Source: CAWACP01 sp963832965 (GTDB lineage: Bacteria > Acidobacteriota > Terriglobia > Bryobacterales > Bryobacteraceae). From it: 64,000 nucleotides of DNA. Every line of letters starts with the position of its first letter. Position 1 is the first letter of the stretch. The stretch is from positions 1-64,000 of the forward strand of contig CAWHVW010000004.1 of NCBI GenBank assembly GCA_963832965.1, given 5' to 3'. A model generated the notes under the pieces. The model worked only from the letters and a program-made list of their open reading frames with translations. It searched no databases and was not told where the DNA came from. Below, in pieces: positions 8,601-16,644 of the stretch. The position numbers were made by a program, and so were the translations under genes.

Positions 8601-8608
8601 GAAGGGAT
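8601..8608. repeat. 8-bp target-site duplication, right copy (GAAGGGAT)
   Basis: Identical to 6078-6085; adjoins the right inverted repeat. Confidence 0.9.
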
Positions 8609-8735
8609 TGCTGACCCGCACGCCGAGAATCTCCTGCCCATGATCCAAGTCTTCGGTGTATAGGACCGCGGCTCCGCTGCGCGCCGCCACCACCACCAGC
8701 GCATCCCGGAAGGAGAGGCTCGCCTCGCCGGCCAG
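8601..8735 (-). pseudogene. PIN-domain (VapC-like) toxin remnant, disrupted by the IS1-like element
   Basis: Leftward reading gives GEASLSFRDALVVVAARSG, then AAVLYTEDLDHGQEILGVRV, then SNPF. This is the C-terminal half of a VapC-type PIN ribonuclease with its conserved 'TEDL..G' segment. In-frame stops and lack of the first catalytic Asp show the N-terminal half is gone. At 8608 the IS1-like element enters, so the frame now ends NPFGSGSV. Splicing the flanks (8601 to 6085) gives NPFPAPMLP and a stop just before the gene at 6056, which shows the pre-insertion structure. Confidence 0.7.
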
Positions 8736-8946
8736 CCCAACGCGGTCTCATCGCTCATGGAGGTCGTCGCGGGTCCACTTCCGTTCGTCTAGCATCGCCT
8801 CCAAACCTCGCCGAAGCCACCCAACATTAGACGTTTTGCCACGCTGATGTATGAGTACTTTATCGGACCGGTGGGCCGGCCGGTCGCCCGTACCCTTGCG
8901 TGGGACAGGTGGCTTTCAAGAGTAAGCGTCTGACGAACCCACGGTA

Positions 8947-10557
8947 TCAGGTGCGAGCGGCGGACCAGCGGGCAGGAGTGAGCGCCAGTAATTCGCTGCG
9001 CTTGCGGCGGTCCAGACCCGGCAACACCGCCGCGAGATATTCCCGGACCGGCGCGCCGAGCCTGCGACACGATTCCACCACCGACAGAATCGCCGCCACC
9101 TTCGGGCCCGCCTGCACGCTGCCCACATGCAGCCAGTTTTTGCGGCCCAGCGCGACCGGCCGCATGGAGTTCTCCGCGAGGTTGTTGGACAGTTCCACCT
9201 GCTCGTAGTCGAAGCAACGTTCCAGCTTCTTCCACATGTTCAGCGTGTACGCCGCGGCTTTTCCCGTCGCACTTTGCGGCAATGCCTGGCGCGACAGGGC
9301 CACGCACGCGGCGCGAATCTCTTCCACCCACGGCAGCGCGTGCTCGCGCCGCAACGCCAGACGTTCGATGCCGCTGAGTGCCTGCGTTCGCGCCTCGCGA
9401 TCAACGGCAAACAGCGCATCCATGCGCACCACCATTTTCAAAGCCTCGGCGTCGTGGGCATTCAACTTCACCGCGTCCACGAACTTCCGCCGCGCGTGCG
9501 CCCAGCAGCCCACGTGCACCAGATTCGGTCCGCCGATGTTGTCGTAGGCGGAATAGCCGTCGGTTTGCAGAATCCCTTCCCACTGTCCCAGAAACTTCTT
9601 CGGTCCATCGCGTCCGCGCCCCAGACAGAAATCGAATACCGTCTCGCCCCCCGGTTTCCCGTACTGCCACAGATAAGCCTGATGATCGCTGCCGCGCCCG
9701 TCGCGCATCTGCACCGGCACCGTGGTCTCATCCGCCTGCAGATAGACCGCCTTCCGTAACTCACCGCGCATCGCTTCCACGATCGGCTCCAGCAACTCAC
9801 CCACCCGCATCACCCAGCCATCCAGCGTGGCGCGCCCGATTCCCAGTCCCGCTTCCCGCTCCAGCATCGCCGCCTGCCGGTACAGCGGCAGGTGATCGCA
9901 ATACTTCGCCATCACCGTGCCGATCACCACCCGGTCGCTGGCCAGACCCTTCTCCACGATGCGCGGCGCCAGCGGCGCCATCGCCACCGTGCCACCGTCA
10001 CAGCCCCGGCAGGCGCGCTTTTCGCGTCTGGTCACACGCACGAAGTAGCGCGCCGGCTCCACATCCAGCTGCTCACTCTCGTCGTAGCCGATCACGGAAG
10101 TTTCACGGCCACACGCGCTGCAATTCTGCTCCGCGCAGCGAATCACTTCTTCCACGCGCGCCAGATTCTCCGGCAATCGCTCCCGGCCCGGATGTGCTTT
10201 GCGCTCCCGCGGCGGCCTGGTAGTCAGCGGCTCGCGCCGCGCTTCGGCCTCCACCTCTTCGCCCGTCACGCCCGGTTCCTCGTCGGCCAGCAACTCCAGT
10301 TGCAGATCGCTCAGCGTCTCACTCGGCGGGCCCAGCAGGCGGATGCGATGCTGCCGCAACCGCTCCTCCAGCACGCGGATCTTCAGGTGCGCCCAGTTCA
10401 GTTCGCGCTCCAGATTCGCGATGCGCAGTTGGGGATCGGCAGTGCTCACGGGGATGTTCCATCGTAAGCGAAATGGCCCGTAAATGCGAGTGTTTTCCGC
10501 ACTTCCGGGCCACTTTTCTTCAATGACAAAAACAGTGTGAAATGTTTCCGGCTTCAC
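8947..10557 (-). CDS. tnpC: IS66 family transposase TnpC
   Basis: 536 residues. A leucine-rich coiled-coil (IANLERELNWAHLKIRVLEE, about 47-66) precedes a zinc-binding region (CSACGRE; CRGCDGG). The DDE transposase core has D in LQADETTVPV, D in ILQTDGYSAYD and E in SNNLAENSMRPVALGRKNWL. Length and order fit IS66 TnpC. The GTG start at 10557 overlaps the tnpB stop (GTGA), implying coupling; an internal GTG about 35 codons later is also possible. Frame intact. Confidence 0.92.
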   Translation of the reverse strand: MKPETFHTVFVIEEKWPGSAENTRIYGPFRLRWNIPVSTADPQLRIANLERELNWAHLKIRVLEERLRQHRIRLLGPPSETLSDLQLELLADEEPGVTGEEVEAEARREPLTTRPPRERKAHPGRERLPENLARVEEVIRCAEQNCSACGRETSVIGYDESEQLDVEPARYFVRVTRREKRACRGCDGGTVAMAPLAPRIVEKGLASDRVVIGTVMAKYCDHLPLYRQAAMLEREAGLGIGRATLDGWVMRVGELLEPIVEAMRGELRKAVYLQADETTVPVQMRDGRGSDHQAYLWQYGKPGGETVFDFCLGRGRDGPKKFLGQWEGILQTDGYSAYDNIGGPNLVHVGCWAHARRKFVDAVKLNAHDAEALKMVVRMDALFAVDREARTQALSGIERLALRREHALPWVEEIRAACVALSRQALPQSATGKAAAYTLNMWKKLERCFDYEQVELSNNLAENSMRPVALGRKNWLHVGSVQAGPKVAAILSVVESCRRLGAPVREYLAAVLPGLDRRKRSELLALTPARWSAART

Positions 10558-10913
10558 GCCGCCGGCGGACCTCGCAGCCAGTTTCGGCGCGGCCGTGCCT
10601 GTGTCAGATCCAGACCGTTCACCAGCATCGCCAGCTCTTCCGGCCGCATCGTGACGCTATGTCCTGCGCCGCCTTCCGGCCAGCGGAATCTTCCCCGCTC
10701 CAGCCGCTTCGCGCACACCCATAACCCGCTCCCATCCCACAGCAGCGCCTTCAAGCGCGTCCGCGTGCGGTTGCTGAACAGGAACAGATGTCCACTCACC
10801 GGATCCTGGCCCAGTTGATCGCGCACCAGCCCATACAACCCCTCGAAGCCTTTGCGCATGTCCACCGCTTCCACGCCCAGATAGATTCGCGTGGCCGCGC
10901 TCAGCCCGAACAT
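10554..10913 (-). CDS. tnpB: IS66 family accessory protein TnpB
   Basis: 119 residues from ATG at 10913 (MFGLSAATRIYLGVEAVDMR). KGFEGLYGLVRDQLGQDP, HLFLFSNRTRTRLKALLWDG and GLWVCAKRLERGRF are the conserved IS66 Orf2 blocks. Required with TnpC for transposition in IS66 elements studied. It starts 2 bp after the tnpA stop. The track-length frame extends further upstream, but the family start is at this ATG. Confidence 0.93.
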   Translation of the reverse strand: MFGLSAATRIYLGVEAVDMRKGFEGLYGLVRDQLGQDPVSGHLFLFSNRTRTRLKALLWDGSGLWVCAKRLERGRFRWPEGGAGHSVTMRPEELAMLVNGLDLTQARPRRNWLRGPPAA

Positions 10914-10915
10914 CC

Positions 10916-11221
10916 TTACACCGCCTCGGCCACACCGATCAGCCGCGCCAGATCGGCGTCGCTGAACTTCCACCCGCTCTCGATGCGCCGCCCGTTGCGC
11001 AGCACCACAGTGAACACGCCCGGCGATTCGACGGGCGGCATTTTCACTTTCACCTGCACCAGCCGCGTCGCCGCAGCCTTTCGCGCTGCTCGTTGCCGAT
11101 AGTAATCCAATGTGGTAACGGGAATGCCTGCCCGCCGGCAATATTCCTGACGCGACAACCCGCTCTCCTCGTACCCCGCCAGCATCCGCGCGATCTCTTC
11201 CCCACTTCGTCTCTGTGACAT
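10916..11221 (-). CDS. tnpA: IS66 family accessory protein TnpA
   Basis: 101 residues (MSQRRSGEEIARMLAGYEES). An N-terminal helix-turn-helix-like segment (GLSRQEYCRRAGIPVTTLDY) and a basic linker are followed by a C-terminal domain (RRIESGWKFSDADLARLIG), as in IS66 Orf1. First gene of the tnpABC operon, about 40 bp inside the right inverted repeat. Confidence 0.9.
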   Translation of the reverse strand: MSQRRSGEEIARMLAGYEESGLSRQEYCRRAGIPVTTLDYYRQRAARKAAATRLVQVKVKMPPVESPGVFTVVLRNGRRIESGWKFSDADLARLIGVAEAV

Positions 11222-11278
11222 CCCGCCATCTCAGCAGCTTTCCATGGCTGGCTCAACAGGGGTTCCTCTGACGCTTAC

Positions 11279-11703
11279 GGATCACCTAACCTCGCGGTAC
11301 CGGCGCGAAGTGCCTCCAGGGAATCGGTCAAGTCGGTCACGAGCCTTGCCTGGTTCGTTGCCGATACCAGGGCCGCCCGGTCGCGCCCGGAAAGAACGCG
11401 CTCCAGGAACTGCATTGTTATCTGCCCCTGTTGGCGCCAGAATCTAAACTGGCTGCAGCCTGCATCCGCGACCAGTACGACGGTGAGCGGGAGGTCCAAT
11501 TCCTGCCAGAGATACTTCACTTCCTGCGGAACGCCGTCTTCCTCCACGATGAATTCGTCGCGACGGAGGCCCTGTACTGGTGCACCGTTGGCCTGCATCA
11601 CGACGCACGGCACGCGGACTAGGTTCACGTCCACGCGGAAGTCCGGCGGTGGTTGCGCCAGCAACGGAATGGTACACGCGAGAACGACCAAATGTCGTTT
11701 CAT
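11279..11703 (-). pseudogene. VWFA-domain secreted protein, truncated by IS66
   Basis: ATG at 11703 begins MKRHLVVLACTIPLLAQPP, a signal peptide. FRVDVNLVRVPCVVMQANG, GLRRDEFIVEEDGVPQEVKY and LPLTVVLVADAG then match the N-terminal part of Acidobacteria-type VWFA-related proteins. Reading stops at the IS66 right end, so at least half of a normal protein of about 300 residues is missing. The usual DxSxS site is ADAGCSQ here, so metal binding is doubtful. A second diverged copy of the same segment lies at 14166-14275. Confidence 0.7.
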
Positions 11704-11747
11704 GGTTATCGTCATGCACGTCGGCATCCGATCCGAAAGTAGAGCCG

Positions 11748-12686
11748 TCACTCCGATCCACGGTCGCCCGAATTGCGAGCGGACGTTGGATCATCCAAAC
11801 CCAATGACGAATTGGGGACTGCAGCGTGCAAAACGGTCTGTAATTCCTCCTCTGAACGGAAGCCAGCGCTCCGAACTCCGTTGACGAACACTGTTGGAAC
11901 AGAATCAACGTGGTATAGCGCACCGAGCTTTTCATCCCTCAGGAGTATATTCTCGGCGCTTTCCTCCCCAAGACACTTGTGCATCCGATCAAGGTCAAGC
12001 GTACCGGACGTCTTCGCGAACTCTGCGACTTTGTCCTCGAAGTTAATCGGAGTAATGGTACTCTGATTCGTAAACAAAAACGCTTCAAGGCTCCAAAACG
12101 CCTTGTTGCTTTCAAAACTGGCGCAAACCGACGCCAGCGCGGCACGCCGCGCCCACGGGTGCATCGCGAGCGGGCGCTGCTTGAACACAATTTTGACGCT
12201 TTGGCGATCATTGGCGGGCAGGCGATCCACGAACTCCGTAAACCGCTTGCAAAAGGGACACTGGAAGTCCCAGAACACCACCAGCGTAACGGGCGCGTTC
12301 TCGGATCCCTGGACCGGCGAGTTCTCTGCGCCCAACGCCCGCAGGGTTTCGCGCGCAACGCGCCGACGCTCGGCCGTCGGACTCATAGTCATGTCCAGCA
12401 GTGTCTCGGAGAGAAATCGCTGGTCGGGCGACAGGAAAAGCTCCAAGGACTGCTTCGGCGCGGGCACGCGAATGGCGATTCTGCGAAAACACGAGTTGCC
12501 CGCGATGCCGTCGTCCTCGACCTTCAGATCCGGCGCAAACTCGTATCGATCTGCCACATAGGCCGCGACCCTGGAGCGCACCTCCTCCGTCAGGGCGGGG
12601 CACATCTGCGCGCTAAGATGTCCGGCACTGACGACTACGAGGCTGATGAGCGCCGGAATCATGAATTTCCTAAGCATGTAAGGCAT
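11748..12686 (-). CDS. Exported DsbA/thioredoxin-fold oxidoreductase
   Basis: About 312 residues from ATG at 12686 (MPYMLRKFMIPALISLVVVS); ATG at 12677 is an alternative. After a signal peptide there is a roughly 120-residue domain that I do not recognise. A DsbA-like thioredoxin fold follows: VTLVVFWDFQCPFCKRF contains the CPFC active site, and VDSVPTVFVNG holds the cis-Pro loop. It would catalyse thiol-disulfide exchange outside the cytoplasm. It lies 56 bp after the gene for an 18-cysteine secreted protein, its probable substrate. The overall layout resembles NhaA-associated and BdbD-like proteins, but no antiporter is present. Confidence 0.8.
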   Translation of the reverse strand: MPYMLRKFMIPALISLVVVSAGHLSAQMCPALTEEVRSRVAAYVADRYEFAPDLKVEDDGIAGNSCFRRIAIRVPAPKQSLELFLSPDQRFLSETLLDMTMSPTAERRRVARETLRALGAENSPVQGSENAPVTLVVFWDFQCPFCKRFTEFVDRLPANDRQSVKIVFKQRPLAMHPWARRAALASVCASFESNKAFWSLEAFLFTNQSTITPINFEDKVAEFAKTSGTLDLDRMHKCLGEESAENILLRDEKLGALYHVDSVPTVFVNGVRSAGFRSEEELQTVLHAAVPNSSLGLDDPTSARNSGDRGSE

Positions 12687-12742
12687 ATTTCCTAGCTTTC
12701 GATGAGCGCTAGTGACAGACGCATCGTTGATCTTGTGGATCA

Positions 12743-13219
12743 TTAGCACCCGCTTAGACAGCCGTTATAGCCAGCCGTGCACGCGGTCAAGCTGCTGGAC
12801 TCCGCCGACGAGCAGCCATTGAGAGCACCCTGCAGGGTCGCGTTACAGCCGTCCATCGTGCCGTTATATGCGGCTTGGCATCCAGCCAGTTGGTCGGTTT
12901 CCGTCGCGTTGCAGCAGGGCCCGCAGTTCGATCCGCAGGAATCGCCGCAATAAGGTTCTGGATCGGCGATACAATTGGTATGCTGCGTGTCTGCGTCGTT
13001 GCCGCACGTGTCTAAGGCCGTTTGCGCGTCCTGGGCGCACGTGCTGTACGGGTCGTTGGCATTGGCGACGCAGGTGGCGTCCGCGCTGGTTGCCCTGCCC
13101 TGGCAGGCCGTCTCCGCAGTTTGACAGGCGGTTTGGCACGCCCCGGCATAAGTTGAGACACCGAAGCACAGGCTTAGGACCGCGCCGACCAGTGTCATCT
13201 TGATCGTAGAGAGTTTCAT
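12743..13219 (-). CDS. Cysteine-rich secreted protein (18 Cys)
   Basis: About 158 residues from ATG at 13219 (MKLSTIKMTLVGAVLSLCFG), with a signal peptide ending near STYAGA. The mature part has 18 cysteines, among them CQTACQTAETACQG, CGDSCGSNCGPCC and CTAGYNGCLSGC, and almost no long hydrophobic segment. Many Cys are spaced 7 or 10-11 residues apart, suggesting a helical hairpin repeat cross-linked by disulfides. No family recognised. It follows an AraC-like gene by a few bases and precedes the DsbA-like gene, so disulfide formation by its neighbour is likely. Confidence 0.7.
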   Translation of the reverse strand: MKLSTIKMTLVGAVLSLCFGVSTYAGACQTACQTAETACQGRATSADATCVANANDPYSTCAQDAQTALDTCGNDADTQHTNCIADPEPYCGDSCGSNCGPCCNATETDQLAGCQAAYNGTMDGCNATLQGALNGCSSAESSSLTACTAGYNGCLSGC

Positions 13220-13224
13220 CCGTG

Positions 13225-13608
13225 TTATGAACATACTCGGATTATAGGAGTAGTCCTCTCATTACTGGACGACAATTCAGTGCCCAAAGAGTACCTTGAA
13301 GAGCGGAAAAGGGGCATCGGCGGAACATTGTCATTTTGATTACGCTCTCGGAGCATTCTCATTTGTAGAACAAACTGAGCGGGTGTGCACTCGATTCGGG
13401 CGCGGAACTCCCGGTGGAAGTGGCTACGGCTGAGGTAGCCTACCATGGCCGCCACAGCCTTGATCCCATTGCGTCCATCCAGCAAGAGCGGAAGTGAGCT
13501 CTGGACTCGGATGTCCCCAAGATACTGCCGGAATGTTTGGCCAGTGCAGCGTTGGAACGTGCGCCCCAGGTGATGGCTTGAAAGATGGATCTCTTTCGCA
13601 ATCCACAA
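13225..13608 (-). CDS. AraC-type helix-turn-helix protein, short or N-terminally damaged
   Basis: The frame encodes both AraC HTH motifs: IAKEIHLSSHHLGRTFQRCT and IKAVAAMVGYLSRSHFHREF, followed by RARIECTPAQF. It therefore binds DNA if made. There is no ligand-binding N-terminal domain. The first helix (RLERSISLLW) lies just upstream of the only in-frame start (TTG at 13608) and is preceded by a stop at 13636. A good ribosome-binding site (AGAAGGAG) with ATG at 13643 is in another frame, so one indel may have broken the start. It probably regulates the Cys-rich/DsbA genes that follow within 10 bp. Confidence 0.55.
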   Translation of the reverse strand: MWIAKEIHLSSHHLGRTFQRCTGQTFRQYLGDIRVQSSLPLLLDGRNGIKAVAAMVGYLSRSHFHREFRARIECTPAQFVLQMRMLRERNQNDNVPPMPLFRSSRYSLGTELSSSNERTTPIIRVCS

Positions 13609-13972
13609 TAAGGAGATCGATCGCTCCAGTCGAGTTCAAGCATATTCTCCTTCTGCCATTACTTTCCGTTCCTCTAAACCACAAACGAGCCTGATTAAGA
13701 TCAACTTCGGCCCCAAACTGGCGCTCATTGTGGGTCCAGTGGTCAGGCCGCGCCGCCGAAAGCAGCAATTGGTGAGCCAGGGATGTTTCTTAGTGCTGCC
13801 GGCGGAGCGGGAATATAACGCACGCGTTCGCGGTCGGGTCTGCGTTAGGACTTGTAAGACACTTCGAGCCAAAAGTGATGCAAATCTTGCGCTTGCAAAG
13901 GCAGATTCTGCACGTGCCTCGGCGAGTCTTTTCTCCGTCCACGATTCGTTCCGTCAGTTCTGAGATGGGGCC

Positions 13973-14165
13973 TCAGGCGGCAATGAATGAAACGTTCATG
14001 GGTCCGGGCAACGCCTCGCCGTGCTCCAGACGGTCGGCTATCAGGCGCAGCGCCAGCGCCTGGACGGTTGCGGTGGCCTGCTTCCGCGTGCGGCCGTAGG
14101 CTGTTACGCCCAGGAGAACCGCAATGTCGGCCAGCCAGCGCGCCCATCCTCTTCCCGGTAGTATT
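13973..14165 (-). pseudogene. HicB-like antitoxin remnant
   Basis: Leftward from about 14165: YYREEDGR, then after a frame change RWLADIAVLLGVTAYGRTRK, QATATVQALALRLIADRLEH and GEALPGPMNVSFIAA, stop at 13973. This is the characteristic HicB-like fold with the terminal 'LEHGEPxP...VSF' block. No start codon remains; its 5' side is fused to a VWFA fragment. A recombination scar rather than a working gene. About 360 bp on its left, up to the AraC-like gene, hold nothing I recognise. Confidence 0.55.
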
Positions 14166-14275
14166 CGAGATCCAACTCCCGCCAGAGGTACTTCACCTCC
14201 TAGGGAGCGCCGTCTTCCTCCCCGATGAACTCGTCGCGGCGGAGGCCCTGCACCGGCGAGCCGTTGGCTTGCGCA
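14166..14275 (-). pseudogene. Diverged duplicate of the VWFA-protein segment
   Basis: Translates as QANGSPVQGLRRDEFIGEED, then GAP, stop, EVKYLWRELDL. It closely matches QANGAPVQGLRRDEFIVEED and the following residues in the IS66-truncated gene at 11279-11703, and the DNA is also similar. The in-frame TAG and the junction with HicB sequence show it is dead. Confidence 0.6.
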
Positions 14276-14336
14276 GCATCAGAGCCACGGCAAGCCGAAA
14301 GCCGGCCACGCCCACTTCAACGAGGACATGACCGTC

Positions 14337-15074
14337 CTACCGGATCTTGTCGTCGCGTTCCACTTTGCCGTCGCGGATGTGGATCACGCGCCAGGCCTGC
14401 TGGGCGATATCGTTCTCGTGCGTCACCAGCACGATGGTGTTTCCCTGCTGGTGCAGCTTCTCGAACAGAGCCATGATTTCGTTGCCGGTGGCCGTATCCA
14501 GAGCGCCGGTGGGCTCGTCCGCCAGCAGGATGGAGGGGTTATTCACCAGCGCGCGGGCCACCGCTACTCTCTGCCGCTGGCCGCCCGACAGCTCGTTCGG
14601 TTTATGCAGCATGCGCTGTTCCAGATCCACCGCGCGCAATGCCGCTTTTGCCTTCTCCGCGCGCACGGCTGCCGGAAGACCCGAATAGATCAGCGGCAGT
14701 TCCACGTTGTGCAGGGCCGAAGCGCGCGGCAGCAGGTTGAAGGTCTGAAAGACGAACCCGATCTCTTTATTGCGAATGCGCGCCAGTTCATCGTCGCTCA
14801 TGTCGCTGGCCAGGTTGCCGTTGAGATAGTACAGGCCCTTCGAGGGCGTGTCCAGGCAGCCGATCAGATTCATGAGCGTTGACTTACCCGAGCCCGACGG
14901 ACCCATAATGGCCACGTACTCGCCACGGCGGATCTCGATGTCCACCCCGGAGACGGCATTGATCGTCTGGTCGCCCATGATATAGGTCTTCCAGAGATCG
15001 TACGTGCGGATGACCACGCCCTGACGGCGCAGATCCTCGCCGCGCTCGATGAGTTCCTGGGTTGCGGTAGCCAT
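14337..15074 (-). CDS. ABC transporter ATP-binding protein, MacB/LolD type
   Basis: 245 residues. Walker A GPSGSGKST (about 54-62), Q-loop FVFQTFNLLP, signature LSGGQRQRVAVARAL and Walker B ILLADEPTGALD are all intact. The sequence is of the LolD/MacB class that drives tripartite efflux or lipoprotein and peptide export. It follows the periplasmic adaptor gene by 5 bp in the same operon. No permease gene follows; the next 360 bp are remnants, so the transmembrane partner must be elsewhere or has been lost. Confidence 0.9.
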   Translation of the reverse strand: MATATQELIERGEDLRRQGVVIRTYDLWKTYIMGDQTINAVSGVDIEIRRGEYVAIMGPSGSGKSTLMNLIGCLDTPSKGLYYLNGNLASDMSDDELARIRNKEIGFVFQTFNLLPRASALHNVELPLIYSGLPAAVRAEKAKAALRAVDLEQRMLHKPNELSGGQRQRVAVARALVNNPSILLADEPTGALDTATGNEIMALFEKLHQQGNTIVLVTHENDIAQQAWRVIHIRDGKVERDDKIR

Positions 15075-15079
15075 GGAGA

Positions 15080-16516
15080 TCAGGACGCCGTGTCGGTGGT
15101 TTCCGGCGGCTTCGTGTTGTCCACCTTGATCTTCGCGTCGTTGCGAATGGTGCGGATGGTCTTGTAGCTGCCGGTGATGATCTCCTCACCGGGCGCCAGA
15201 CCGTTCAAAACCTCGATGTCGGTGGCGCCGGTGATGCCCGTGTCCACTTTCTGAAACACCGCCTTGCCGGCCTTGATAACGAAGACGCCCTGCAGTTCTT
15301 CCTTCTTTTCCTTCTCCACTTTGGGGTCCACCGTTCCCGCCGCCTGCACGGCTCCGTCGTCGCCCACCTTCAGCTTTTCCAGATCGCCCTTCTGCCGGAC
15401 GGTCAGCGCCTGCAGCGGAATGGTGACCGCGTCATGCCGCGTCGCCGTGGTGATCTTCGCCGTGCACGAGAGGCCCGGACGCATCTCGTCCGGAGGGTTG
15501 TCGATGGCCACCACCACCTTGAAATCCTTCGCCTCCTGGCTGGAGGTGTTGCTCTGCGATGCGGCCACGCCGGTGGAACGCAGGATCGCCGTATCGCCAA
15601 TCTCGGTCACATGGCCTTTGAAGGTCTTGTTCGGGATGGCGTCCACGGTGATTTCGGCCACCTGCCCCAGGTTGATGCTCACGATGTCCGTCTCGTCCAC
15701 CTGCACTTCGGCCGTGATCTGAGACATATCGGCCACCGTCATAATGGTGCTGGCTTCCGAATTCTGCACGCCCGGAACCACCGTCTCACCCATGCGCACC
15801 GGCAGGTTGGTCACCATGCCGTCCAGCGGCGCAATCACCGAATATTTCTGCAGAACGTCGTTCATGGACACCAGCGAGGCGCGCGACTGGGCCACGCGTC
15901 TCTGCGCCGAAGCCACCTGCTGCGTCGCCTGCGCCTTCTGCGACTTTGCCTGGGCCACGTGCGTCTGCGACTCGGCTACGCTGGCCACCGCCGTGTCGTA
16001 ATCCGCCTTCTTCGAGTCGTAGTCCTGCTTGGCGATCAGCTTGTCCTTGTAAAGCTGGTTGGCCCGCTCCATGTCCAGCCGGGTATGGTCCAGTTCGGCT
16101 TTCGATTTTTCCAGCGTGGCCTGCGCGTTGGCAATCGCGTCGTCCATCGATTTCTCGTTGGCTTCCGCCGCCGCCGTGTCGGCCAGTGCGCTCTGAATCG
16201 TGGCTTCCTGCCCTTGCACGCTCGCCTGCGCCTGCGTGGACTCGATCTGCGCCACCACCTGGCCCTTGCGAACGTGATCGCCTTCCTTCACCAGGATCGA
16301 AACCAGCGGCCCCATCGCGTTCGCGCCCAGATTGATGTAGTTCTTTGGTTTGATTTCGCCCGAAGCGGTCACTGTGGACACCAGATCCTGGCGCACCACC
16401 TTGCCCGTCTGTACCGTGACGATTCCTCGCTGGCTATATTTGATGCTCGCGACAATTCCCACCGTCACAACCACGACGAGGGAGAGTCCGATGATGATCT
16501 TCCATTTCGTTTTCAC
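15080..16516 (-). CDS. HlyD/MacA-type periplasmic adaptor protein
   Basis: 478 residues from GTG at 16516 (VKTKWKIIIGLSLVVVVTVG), chosen because it begins the single N-terminal membrane anchor; the longer frame upstream has no coding character. Biotinyl-lipoyl-like halves (VSILVKEGDHVRKGQVVAQI; SVIAPLDGMVTNLPVRMGET) flank a long Ala/Gln-rich coiled-coil hairpin (about residues 110-235). Beta-barrel and membrane-proximal domains follow. Such adaptors link an inner-membrane ABC transporter to an outer-membrane channel. Operon with the ATPase just downstream. Confidence 0.9.
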   Translation of the reverse strand: MKTKWKIIIGLSLVVVVTVGIVASIKYSQRGIVTVQTGKVVRQDLVSTVTASGEIKPKNYINLGANAMGPLVSILVKEGDHVRKGQVVAQIESTQAQASVQGQEATIQSALADTAAAEANEKSMDDAIANAQATLEKSKAELDHTRLDMERANQLYKDKLIAKQDYDSKKADYDTAVASVAESQTHVAQAKSQKAQATQQVASAQRRVAQSRASLVSMNDVLQKYSVIAPLDGMVTNLPVRMGETVVPGVQNSEASTIMTVADMSQITAEVQVDETDIVSINLGQVAEITVDAIPNKTFKGHVTEIGDTAILRSTGVAASQSNTSSQEAKDFKVVVAIDNPPDEMRPGLSCTAKITTATRHDAVTIPLQALTVRQKGDLEKLKVGDDGAVQAAGTVDPKVEKEKKEELQGVFVIKAGKAVFQKVDTGITGATDIEVLNGLAPGEEIITGSYKTIRTIRNDAKIKVDNTKPPETTDTAS

Positions 16517-16644
16517 GAGAACACGTCTCCAGGAACACAAGACGTAAAACGGCCGGTCTGAGTTCGATAAATCCAGTTTAGCATGTGCGTTTTTTTGGCT
16601 GGACGCGCCGCGCCGGCCGCGTTTTGGGGCCTGGTCCGGTCCGC

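Larger units (their letters stand above)
8922..11278. mobile_element. IS66-family insertion sequence
   Basis: 2,357 bp. Ends read GTAAGCGTCTGACGAACCC (8922-8940) and, on the other strand at 11278-11260, GTAAGCGTCAGAGGAACCC; 17 of 19 match, and GTAAGCG is the IS66-type terminus. Inside are tnpA, tnpB and tnpC in the standard order, transcribed leftward. The flanking 8-mers (TTTCAAGA and GGATCACC) do not match, so no target duplication is present. Recombination or deletion has altered at least one flank. Confidence 0.92.

Noticed and set aside
13636..13872. Separate small gene upstream of the AraC-like protein
   Set aside because: In the same frame as the AraC-like gene and has no family feature or ribosome-binding site of its own.
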